Position numbers and translations under genes: made by a program. From assembly GCA_024403585.1 (NCBI GenBank), contig JAKSRN010000148.1:1-5190 (forward strand): 5,190 nucleotides of DNA, read 5' to 3'. The notes below the pieces were generated by a model that saw nothing but the letters and a program-made list of their open reading frames with translations, ran no database searches and was not told the DNA's origin. This stretch comes from Lachnospiraceae bacterium. GTDB taxonomy: Bacteria; Bacillota; Clostridia; Lachnospirales; Lachnospiraceae. Below, one piece after another: positions 1 through 5,141 of the stretch; within the stretch, counting starts at the first letter, position 1, and each line of letters starts with the position of its first letter.

Positions 1-230
1 GACCATACACCATTCTCTACAGCAGTTTTGCCATGACCTACATGATCATCTGCCGCAACAATGTAGCCTGCATCCATGAATGCAACGATCATGTGAAAAT
101 ATCGTCTGGAATGCTCTCCAAAACCATGGATCAGCTGTACGATTCCGGTTGGCTCACATGCCGGAACATAAATCCAGCCCTGTACCTGATCACGTTTGTT
201 GTAAGATTCGAATGAGACCTCATGTAACAT
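1..230 (-). CDS. Alpha/beta hydrolase (lysophospholipase/monoglyceride lipase-like), partial
   Basis: The N-terminal 76 residues of a gene whose 3' end lies beyond the window edge. The start is ATG at 228-230, preceded by a perfect AGGAGG at 238-243 with 7 nt spacing. The protein opens with a strand-rich segment (QGWIYVPA), then GIVQLIHGFGEHSRRY at about residues 29-44. HGFGEH is the oxyanion-hole motif of the Hydrolase_4 / serine aminopeptidase S33-like family. It is followed by AADDHVGHGKT at about 59-69, equivalent to the family's D-x-R-G-H-G-x-S segment. The nucleophile (GxSxG) and the Asp/His of the triad would lie in the missing part, so activity cannot be judged. Family members are usually cytosolic esterases acting on lysophospholipids, monoacylglycerols or small esters; no signal peptide is seen. 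It starts 29 nt after the kinase-like gene stop with no room for a promoter, so it is probably co-transcribed with that gene. Family assignment is firm; substrate is unknown. Confidence 0.88.
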   Translation of the reverse strand, partial: MLHEVSFESYNKRDQVQGWIYVPACEPTGIVQLIHGFGEHSRRYFHMIVAFMDAGYIVAADDHVGHGKTAVENGVW

Positions 231-259
231 AGTAAATCCTCCTTACCCACTTTTGTTTT

Positions 260-856
260 TTATGCTCTTTCCTTTGCAGCTTTTATAATCAGTTCTGCAC
301 AAAGATCCACACCCAGTCTGCTGCTATCCAGAGCCAGATCATAGTTGGCTACATCGCCCCATTCACGCTCTGTATAGAATCTGTAGTATGCTTTACGTCC
401 TTTGTCTTTTTTCTTCATCATTTTCTCGATTGCTTCCCCTTCCTTCGGGAAACGCTCTTTATATGTTTCAACTCTGTATCGCATATCAGCGTGGATGAAA
501 ATATTCAGACTCGGGACTCCTTCCTCTTCGAGAATGGCATCGGCACATCTTCCGATGATCACACATGGACCTTTTTTCACTTCTTGTAATATGATCTTTC
601 GCTGTACATGGTACATATCGCTCTGGTCATCTCCCAGATAAAGTCCATTGTAAAACTTGGCATTCATGAGAAAATCCAGCTGAGAGAGATACTCACCCTT
701 TTTCTCGATCTCTCTTGGATCAAAGCCTGTTTCCTTTGTCACCTCAGAGATGAAATACTTATCGATGAGAGGAATATTCAGGGCATCCGCCACTTTCTCT
801 CCGATCTTCCGTCCATTGCTTCCTACTTCTCTGCTTATGGTAATAATTGGCATCAT
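260..856 (-). CDS. Cytidylate kinase-like family protein
   Basis: A 198-residue protein of the cytidylate kinase-like family (Cytidylate_kin2 type), common in Clostridia. It opens with PIITISREVGSNGRKIGEKV. The GSNGRKIG segment (residues about 12-19) sits where nucleotide kinases carry the P-loop, and the family normally has this GSGGRxIG-like version instead of GxxGxGK[ST]. Other family marks are the IPLIDKYFI stretch (28-36), CVIIGRCADAIL (98-109), the basic lid-like KKKDKGRKAYYRFYT (148-162) and WGDVANYDLALDSSRLG (166-182). Length is normal for the family. A longer reading from TTG at 890-892 is possible, but its purine-rich AGAAGG lies only 2 nt away. The ATG at 854-856 has AGAAGG at 865-870 with 8 nt spacing and leaves the conserved PIITISRE at the N-terminus, so it is preferred; the next codon is also ATG. 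By analogy it would phosphorylate CMP or a related small molecule in the cytosol, but true CMP kinase activity of this family is not established. It is the first gene of a unit with its own promoter. Confidence 0.9.
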   Translation of the reverse strand: MMPIITISREVGSNGRKIGEKVADALNIPLIDKYFISEVTKETGFDPREIEKKGEYLSQLDFLMNAKFYNGLYLGDDQSDMYHVQRKIILQEVKKGPCVIIGRCADAILEEEGVPSLNIFIHADMRYRVETYKERFPKEGEAIEKMMKKKDKGRKAYYRFYTEREWGDVANYDLALDSSRLGVDLCAELIIKAAKERA

Positions 857-864
857 ACAAAACA

Positions 865-870
865 CCTTCT
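865..870 (-). promoter_or_regulatory. Ribosome binding site deciding the kinase-like start
   Basis: AGAAGG on the minus strand, 8 nt before the ATG at 854-856. It supports this start over the upstream TTG at 890-892, whose own AGAAGG (895-900) is only 2 nt away. Confidence 0.6.
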
Positions 871-929
871 TTCTGATGGCACTATTCAACAATGCCTTCT
901 TGTTGATGTCTGGTTTTAATGTTGCTTCT

Positions 930-938
930 ATTATACCA
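930..938 (-). promoter_or_regulatory. Extended -10 promoter of the kinase-like/hydrolase unit
   Basis: The minus strand reads TGGTATAAT: a perfect TATAAT (930-935) preceded by TG with one base between (TGn extended -10). No good -35 lies at 16-18 bp spacing (TATTAG at 953-958 is poor), which fits an extended -10 promoter. Transcription would start near 923, giving a leader of about 65 nt before the ATG at 856. The surrounding 930-1016 stretch is AT-rich. Confidence 0.7.
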
Positions 939-970
939 TGTATTCCCAGATACTAATATACAATATTTTT

Positions 971-1016
971 AATAGTCTGAATCAATTTTGTTTATCTCCG
1001 TATTTATCTGACTATT
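971..1016. repeat. Imperfect inverted repeat in the spacer upstream of the kinase-like gene
   Basis: AATAGTCTGA (971-980) faces TCTGACTATT (1007-1016): seven paired bases, one mismatch, then two more pairs, around a 26-nt AT-rich loop. On the plus strand the right arm runs into TTTTAG; on the minus strand the arm is followed by A residues, so it does not look like a terminator for the minus-strand ligase gene. Role unknown; chance cannot be excluded in AT-rich sequence. Confidence 0.35.
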
Positions 1017-1023
1017 TTAGTGT

Positions 1024-1086
1024 AAAGCTGCCATTCGTATTCCGATTTGCTTCATGCTCATGATCACGCAGCTGCTAGGCAGCTTT
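1024..1086. repeat. 9-bp perfect inverted repeat with a competing inner hairpin
   Basis: AAAGCTGCC (1024-1032) and GGCAGCTTT (1078-1086) are perfect inverted copies around a 45-nt loop. Inside the loop, AGCTGC (1070-1075) can instead pair with GCAGCT (1079-1084) around a 3-nt TAG loop. The right arm can therefore form only one of the two stems at a time. It lies 40 to 102 nt downstream of the ligase stop codon. There is no T-run after either stem on either strand, so it is not a standard intrinsic terminator. It may be a dispersed repeat, a structured 3' UTR or a remnant of a mobile element. No transposase is present. Confidence 0.5.
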
Positions 1087-1093
1087 GTCAGCA

Positions 1094-1106
1094 GGAGCTT
1101 AGCTCC
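1094..1106. repeat. Short palindrome just after the ligase gene
   Basis: GGAGCT-T-AGCTCC, followed on the plus strand by CCCT. It forms a short stem with a tight loop, 20 nt downstream of the ligase stop. A T-tract is missing on the minus strand (the next bases read TGCTGACA), so it is at best a poor terminator or a pause/processing site. I see no clear intrinsic terminator for the ligase operon. Confidence 0.35.
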
Positions 1107-1125
1107 CCCTACATAAGCATCCGTC

Positions 1126-2355
1126 CTACTGATCCTGAATTCTTCTCTTAGCCGCATATAATGGTCGATTTTCGTCCTTGGCAGCCCGAACCTGCACCTG
1201 CAGCTTCTCACCTGCCACACCTGCTACCTCTTCCATGCTCTGCCTGATTTTCCTCTCCAGAATCTCAATGTCAGCTTCTGGCAGGCACAATGCTTCCAGA
1301 TCTGCCGTTTCACCGAACCAGCTCACCCGATAATCCACCAGCTCCTTTATCGCAAACATCTGATTGTCCAGTTTTCTCATCTGTCCGGATGCACCAATTC
1401 TGGCTACTTCATCCAACCGCACCACGTAGCTTCCGCATGGGCATCTGCCTGGAAGAATTCGGGTCCTGTCACCTGTTTTATAGCGGACCAGCGGTTGTGC
1501 CTGCATGCCGATGGTGGTAATGACAAGTTCTCCGAACGTTCCATCCGGAACCCTTTTTCCTCTCTCATCCACGATCTCGGCGATCACATGGTTTTCCCGA
1601 AGATGCATGCCCTCATGAGCCGGACAGCAGATAGCTCCGCCAAGTCCCATCTCTCTGGATCCGTAATGGGGCCAGAGTTTTGCACCCAGGATCCGCTCGC
1701 ACTCTTCAATCACAACTTCCGGGCAGGCATCACCGGACACCAGTGCCCTCTTTAAGCTGCCCTTTCCATACAGGCGAAGCAGTCCCAAAAGCACAACCGG
1801 CATTCCCACAAATGTCTCCGGTTTCTCAGTTTCCAGAATCTCCTTTAATTCTCCGAATGTCTTTCCAATACCAGCTTCAACAGGCTCAGCCCCCAGATTC
1901 CGTATAGCCGCAGAGATCAGTTCTCCCAACCCAAACGGCCCGGAATATGGCATGCAGATCAGGGTCTTATTGCCAGGAAAGACAAATTCGCCAAGGCCTG
2001 CCTCAAAAAGCCGGATGGTATGAAGACAATCTTCCTCTGTATAGAAGACTCTTTTCCCGGCACCGGTAGTACCGCTGGTCTGCTCAGAGATCACTTTGGA
2101 AATCTCTGCCTGCGACAGGACTACCATTCTGTTACCGTTTTTGATCAGATCCTCCTCTGTAGTAAAGGGAAGATCCTCCAGTTCTTTCAGCGCAGAAAGA
2201 GAAGAAGGCAGATTTTTGTAAAATCCGCCTCTTTTTTCTTCTCTCTCCAGCAGTTCATTCAATTTTTTCAGCTGAAGGGCTTCTACTTCCTCTCGTGAAG
2301 AAGGTACCATGCCCTCCTGCTCTATGATCAGTTGATCGATTCTTGATTTCTGCAT
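1126..2355 (-). CDS. PaaK-like AMP-forming acyl/aryl-CoA ligase (DVU_1553-type)
   Basis: A 409-residue member of the ANL superfamily, phenylacetate-CoA ligase (PaaK/CapK) branch. It would activate a carboxylic acid with ATP to an acyl-AMP and then form the CoA thioester, in the cytosol. The N-terminus has the family's helical lead-in (about 1-60) and the LPFTTEEDL segment (62-70). The ATP-binding P-loop-like motif TSGTTGAGK is at 93-101, HYGSREMG at 230-237 matches the PaaK YG-x-[ST/R]-E motif, and RYKTGDR (291-297) holds the aspartate that contacts the ribose. The CPCG at 305-308 is typical of PaaK relatives. The C-terminal lid ends with YAAKRRIQD, equivalent to the PaaK KAKRVID end, so the gene looks complete; PaaK proteins are usually about 430 residues. 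The ATG at 2353-2355 has only AGGA 13 nt upstream, a weak ribosome site. It is third in an operon with the iron-sulfur protein and the small CxxC protein. That company matches the NCBI name 'DVU_1553 family AMP-dependent CoA ligase' as I recall it. Substrate not predictable. Confidence 0.88.
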   Translation of the reverse strand: MQKSRIDQLIIEQEGMVPSSREEVEALQLKKLNELLEREEKRGGFYKNLPSSLSALKELEDLPFTTEEDLIKNGNRMVVLSQAEISKVISEQTSGTTGAGKRVFYTEEDCLHTIRLFEAGLGEFVFPGNKTLICMPYSGPFGLGELISAAIRNLGAEPVEAGIGKTFGELKEILETEKPETFVGMPVVLLGLLRLYGKGSLKRALVSGDACPEVVIEECERILGAKLWPHYGSREMGLGGAICCPAHEGMHLRENHVIAEIVDERGKRVPDGTFGELVITTIGMQAQPLVRYKTGDRTRILPGRCPCGSYVVRLDEVARIGASGQMRKLDNQMFAIKELVDYRVSWFGETADLEALCLPEADIEILERKIRQSMEEVAGVAGEKLQVQVRAAKDENRPLYAAKRRIQDQ

Positions 2356-2380
2356 GAGAATTTACATGTCCTTTTTTGTA

Positions 2381-2490
2381 TCTTTCAGATGCTGTTTTGC
2401 TATCAGCATCTTGTTTCTCTTTCAAATGCTATTACTGCTTCCAGCATCTAACTTCTCTTTCAGATGCTATTACCGCTGTCAGCATCTTAT
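2381..2490 (-). repeat. Three tandem ~38-bp hairpin repeats in the redox operon
   Basis: Three consecutive units fill the gap between the small CxxC gene and the ligase gene. The left arms begin at 2387, 2424 and 2462, so the period is 37 and 38 bp. Plus-strand arms are AGATGCT (2387-2393) with AGCATCT (2405-2411); AAATGCT (2424-2430) with AGCATCT (2443-2449); and AGATGCT (2462-2468) with AGCATCT (2481-2487). Copies 2 and 3 also share the preceding TCTCTTTCA and most of the loop; copy 1 has a diverged loop. In copy 2 the changed base gives an A-C mismatch on the plus strand but a G-U wobble in minus-strand RNA, so the stem is kept in the operon transcript. No T-run follows any stem in the minus direction, so they are not terminators. 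There are no unique spacers, so this is not a CRISPR array. Confidence 0.9.
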
Positions 2491-2491
2491 T

Positions 2492-2710
2492 TTATTTATC
2501 CTCCAGCGCCTTCTCTACAGCCAGCACCTTTCCAAGGGCCAGTTCTTCCGGAACATAGACAAATCCACAGATTGGGCAGACCGGCATCTCAACAGGAAAA
2601 CCGTTGTCCAGATACATGAATTTGGCTCCGCTTTTTACCAGCGGCACTTTGCACTTCATACATTTGATCTTTCCTTCCGGATCAATGGAGTAATAATTTT
2701 TCTCAGCCAT
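2492..2710 (-). CDS. Small double-CxxC redox protein (DVU_1557-type)
   Basis: A 72-residue protein with two zinc-ribbon or rubredoxin-like knuckles: CMKC at about residues 17-20 and CPIC followed by GFVYVPEEL at about 45-56. The spacing of the two CxxC pairs would bind one Zn or Fe. It has no signal peptide or membrane segment and ends in a short charged helix (VLAVEKALEDK). The ATG (2708-2710) shares its A with the end of the upstream stop codon (TAATG), a classic sign of translational coupling to the large iron-sulfur protein. The only ribosome-site-like sequence is a weak GTGGGA/AAGGG in the end of that gene. I recall this domain layout as the 'DVU_1557 family redox protein', found beside the same iron-sulfur protein in Desulfovibrio and Clostridia. 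A role as a small electron carrier or a metal-binding subunit is inference; redox versus structural metal cannot be told from sequence. Confidence 0.85.
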   Translation of the reverse strand: MAEKNYYSIDPEGKIKCMKCKVPLVKSGAKFMYLDNGFPVEMPVCPICGFVYVPEELALGKVLAVEKALEDK

Positions 2711-5004
2711 TACTGTCCCACCCTTTTCACAATATTCATACGGTGACTGTAGGCGCGGTGCACCAGATAACCGGTTTCGGTCTCGGTGTAGCGCACCCAG
2801 AAGGTCACATTACCCAGACGGCTTCTGGATACCAGCTGTCCTGCAGGCTCATCCAGAATTGCTTCGCCGGTCACCCGGTAATCTGCAAGAACCTGTTCCA
2901 CATCGCTCTTCAGGATCATTCTGTCATCCATCATGCACAAAGCTTCCTCGGTGTATTCCACTGTAAAGCCAAGGTCCTTCACTACAGGTTCCTCCTTCCA
3001 TACATTTTTCAGTAATTTCTGCAGCAGAGTCAGTCGATTGTAGCGTTTCTCACTGATATCCGGCGGGCTGCCTGCATCAGTGCCGTAGATCAGCTCCAGA
3101 ATATGACGGGATTCTCTGCCCTCGCGTACAAACCGGTCTCTGCAGGCCATGCAGTAGGTGATATACGGCGCATCAGATCTCTCCAGACACTGTTCCGTCA
3201 TCTTTTTCGCAAGGCTGCGGTTGGCATAGCTGGTAAGACCACCGTAACCGCAACATGGAGATGTATCACCGGAATATTCGATTTCCACGATGGATCCACC
3301 CATCTTTTCAACCAGGGAACGGATCTGTGTCTGCACCTCTTTATTGCCTCTTGCTCCACAGGAATCGTGGATGGCAGCCGGACAGCTAAGGCTCATTGCA
3401 GATGCAGGAAGACCAATCTCATCCAGAATCTGCCAGATTCCGATGACTTCCGCTTCTCCGTATCCAGCCAGCTGTTTCATACAGCTTGGACAGCCTGCGA
3501 TTATGATCGGATTGCCCAGTTTTGCCAGTTCCTGTTTGAGGAGTTCTTTTGTCTCTTCCAGCATCTCATAGCGTCCTGCCCAGTCGGCAATGGCGCCACA
3601 ACAGCCAAGCATGAGACCAACACCGCCTTCCAGACGCTCCATCAGATCCAGATAGGCTGCTTCTACTGTTCCTGGTGCAATGGCAGAAGCCTGACATCCA
3701 GGGAAGAAAACATATTTCACTGTTTCATAACCCGGCTGTGCCTTTGCAAGCCATGCTTCCTCATTGCTGAACATCATATCCATCAGAGCAAACTCGTGCG
3801 TTGCCAGAGGCATCTTATCTGTAGAAACCATGTTTTCTCTTGCGGCACGGCATACATTACCCATATCAAATCCATTCGGACAGGTTACCGTACACTGACC
3901 ACAGAGAGAACAGGCATTCATGGCATGATTCATCGGATGATCACCCATGATAATCTGTGTATTATTATAGATCTCTCTTGCAAGAAGAGCAGGATGCTTT
4001 TTGAATTCCCGGAGGTAAGCGCAGCCCTTGAAGCACTCTTCACAATGACACTGGATACAGCGCTTTGCTTCCTGAATCGCTTCTTCTTTGGTATAGCCGC
4101 TCTCTCCCATCGGAACACGGGCATCCGGTTGTATTCCTTCCACATTGGTGAAGAGCTTTGTCTCAACGGAACCCTCATTTCCTCTGTTGGCAGAAGGAGC
4201 CAGTTTCTGTGCCAATCTGTCCACAGTGAGAGCTGCTCGTTTTGCTCCCTGTGCTGCAGACATAACAGAATCGCAGACACCGGTGACCAGACTCAGTTCC
4301 AGAACCATCATGATATCATCGTCGAAGCTACAGTCAGGATCCATCATCTTCGCGATTGCCTCTGAACCACAGACCATATCATACTCTGCCGCTTTTTCTT
4401 CAACCAGCTCTTTTGTAAGTGTACATCCAAACTCGAAGTTCAGATCCAGACTCTTCAGTCTGGCAAGCTCCACCTGATGCTCCTCGTCGGAGAGGAAGCC
4501 TGCGGATGCTTTCAGATATGCTGAACAGCTCTCTTCTTCGCAGTAAATAGTGGTCGGATACATCTTTCTCTCCAGCTCACCTGCCAGGAAGAGAGGCAGA
4601 AGACCACTGCCGAAGATCACTGCTTTTTTCTTTTTTCTCATGCGGAATACTCCGCTGGATCTTGTTCGTTCCCCGTATTTTGCGATGGCTCTCTCCACCT
4701 CACGGATGGCTACGCCGTCCCCTAACTGGCAGAGTTTGCACTTTTTCTCACAGGGAGCCTCGCATCCGGCAGAAAGGATCACCGGAAACGGAGTGATTTT
4801 TTCATACAGGCTCAACGCCTTTTTAAAGTTGCCGGCTGCAGCGGCAGCAAGCACTGCCCTTGTATCCAGCTTCATGGGGCATTCAGCCACACAGTAAGCC
4901 GGTTCTTCATACACACATCTGCTGATCATGCTGTCCATCTCTTCTTTTGAAAGACGGTTTACATGATAGATATGTGTGGATTCTCTGTCTTTTATATATG
5001 CCAT
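2710..5004 (-). CDS. Multidomain iron-sulfur oxidoreductase: dicluster domain, nucleotide-binding region, CCG domains
   Basis: A 764-residue cytosolic protein. Residues 30-92 form a GltD/Fer4_20-like dicluster domain with Cys at 30, 38, 42, 81, 85, 89 and 92. Residues about 126-270 start with AVIFGSGLLPLFLAGEL, a Rossmann-like nucleotide-binding segment, but the region is much shorter than the ~300-residue FAD/NAD(P)H unit of GltD-like proteins. Residues 316-328 (CIQCHCEEC) and 365-375 (CSLCGQCTVTC) look like two [4Fe-4S] sites. Two HdrD/GlpC-type Cys-rich domains follow: FFPGC (433-437) with CCG at 468-470 and CPSC at 505-508; then HDSCG (546-550) with CCG at 584-586 and CMAC at 618-621. A C-terminal domain of about 90 residues (675-764) has no motif I recognise. 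It matches the NCBI name 'pyridine nucleotide-disulfide oxidoreductase/dicluster-binding protein' from memory. A GTG reading from 5056-5058 would start inside a terminator-like hairpin; the ATG at 5002-5004 has GGAGGA just upstream and is preferred. Likely moves electrons between a nucleotide or flavin and a partner enzyme. It leads the operon. Confidence 0.88.
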   Translation of the reverse strand: MAYIKDRESTHIYHVNRLSKEEMDSMISRCVYEEPAYCVAECPMKLDTRAVLAAAAAGNFKKALSLYEKITPFPVILSAGCEAPCEKKCKLCQLGDGVAIREVERAIAKYGERTRSSGVFRMRKKKKAVIFGSGLLPLFLAGELERKMYPTTIYCEEESCSAYLKASAGFLSDEEHQVELARLKSLDLNFEFGCTLTKELVEEKAAEYDMVCGSEAIAKMMDPDCSFDDDIMMVLELSLVTGVCDSVMSAAQGAKRAALTVDRLAQKLAPSANRGNEGSVETKLFTNVEGIQPDARVPMGESGYTKEEAIQEAKRCIQCHCEECFKGCAYLREFKKHPALLAREIYNNTQIIMGDHPMNHAMNACSLCGQCTVTCPNGFDMGNVCRAARENMVSTDKMPLATHEFALMDMMFSNEEAWLAKAQPGYETVKYVFFPGCQASAIAPGTVEAAYLDLMERLEGGVGLMLGCCGAIADWAGRYEMLEETKELLKQELAKLGNPIIIAGCPSCMKQLAGYGEAEVIGIWQILDEIGLPASAMSLSCPAAIHDSCGARGNKEVQTQIRSLVEKMGGSIVEIEYSGDTSPCCGYGGLTSYANRSLAKKMTEQCLERSDAPYITYCMACRDRFVREGRESRHILELIYGTDAGSPPDISEKRYNRLTLLQKLLKNVWKEEPVVKDLGFTVEYTEEALCMMDDRMILKSDVEQVLADYRVTGEAILDEPAGQLVSRSRLGNVTFWVRYTETETGYLVHRAYSHRMNIVKRVGQ

Positions 5005-5007
5005 ATT

Positions 5008-5013
5008 TCCTCC
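5008..5013 (-). promoter_or_regulatory. Ribosome binding site deciding the start of the iron-sulfur protein
   Basis: GGAGGA on the minus strand ends 3 nt before the ATG at 5002-5004 (4 nt counted from GGAGG). The spacing is short but the match is strong. It favours this ATG over the in-frame GTG at 5056-5058, which has no ribosome site of its own and lies in a hairpin stem. Confidence 0.7.
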
Positions 5014-5033
5014 ATCAATCTGCATCTCATGAT

Positions 5034-5065
5034 AAAAACAGGAAGGTGGAAACTCCACCTCCCTG
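5034..5065 (-). terminator. Terminator-like hairpin in the leader of the redox operon
   Basis: Minus-strand RNA reads CAGGGAGGUGGA, a GUU loop, then UCCACCUUCCUG, followed by UUUUU (5038-5034). This is a 12-bp stem with a single G-U pair (5061/5043) and a U-tract, a textbook intrinsic terminator. The matching plus-strand stem would hold a C-A mismatch, so the minus direction is the better one, although the plus strand also runs into TCATTTTAT. It ends only 29 nt before the ATG of the iron-sulfur gene. It either ends an upstream minus-strand gene beyond 5190 or acts as a leader attenuator or protective 5' hairpin. Confidence 0.8.
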
Positions 5066-5069
5066 TCAT

Positions 5070-5098
5070 TTTATCATATTTCACAAACAGACTGTGAA
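5070..5098 (-). promoter_or_regulatory. Possible promoter of the redox operon
   Basis: The minus strand has TTCACA (5093-5098, 5 of 6 to TTGACA), 17 bp, then GATAAA (5070-5075, 4 of 6 to TATAAT). An alternative -10 is TAAAAT (5068-5073) at 19 bp spacing. Transcription would start near 5063-5065, placing the hairpin at the very 5' end of the mRNA. There is no room for a promoter between the hairpin and the start codon, so the promoter must lie here or further upstream. Confidence 0.4.
5080..5098. promoter_or_regulatory. Operator-like palindrome TTCACA-N7-TGTGAA
   Basis: A perfect 6-bp inverted repeat (5080-5085 and 5093-5098) with a 7-nt centre; its right arm is the putative -35 box and its body fills the promoter spacer. 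The arm order is inverted relative to Crp (TGTGA-N6-TCACA) and Rex-type sites, so neither regulator is claimed. Binding by some repressor is inference. Confidence 0.4.
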
Positions 5099-5141
5099 TA
5101 TATCCTCTGCATCTTCAGAAATTATGGATTTCAAATCAAAT

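Noticed and set aside
857..892. N-terminal extension of the kinase-like protein from TTG at 890-892
   Set aside because: The extension (LNSAIRKKVFC) precedes the conserved PIITISRE start of the family, and the ribosome site is too close to the TTG.
402..956. Plus-strand frames of 68-103 codons over the kinase-like gene
   Set aside because: They are antisense shadows of the kinase-like gene, with hydrophobic translations that show no family features, and no upstream signals.
1017..1220. 67-codon minus-strand frame overlapping the ligase 3' end
   Set aside because: Its first half is a shifted reading of the ligase gene and the rest crosses the inverted-repeat spacer. It has no ribosome site and no recognisable domain. 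It may instead reflect a dispersed repeat.
2375..2486. Short peptides starting at the ATG inside each minus-strand hairpin repeat (about 14-17 codons)
   Set aside because: Each begins ATG-CTG only because the stem contains GATGCTG. None has a ribosome site, and the peptides do not resemble one another past the first residues.
2381..2490. CRISPR array
   Set aside because: The entire ~38-bp unit is repeated, including loops and linkers, so there are no unique spacers. There are only three units and no cas genes nearby.
3103..4365. 420-codon open frame on the plus strand
   Set aside because: It lies wholly antisense to the iron-sulfur protein gene, whose domains are unmistakable. The translation is rich in Cys, His and Ser without domain logic, and there is no convincing ribosome site.
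5000..5069. Leader ORF of about 22 codons from ATG at 5067-5069, overlapping the start of the iron-sulfur gene
   Set aside because: There is no adequate ribosome site and its codons follow the hairpin arms. It also shows no run of regulatory codons typical of leader-peptide attenuators.
5080..5098. Crp or Rex operator
   Set aside because: The half-site order is reversed (TTCACA first, TGTGAA second), and the centre is 7 nt, which matches neither consensus.
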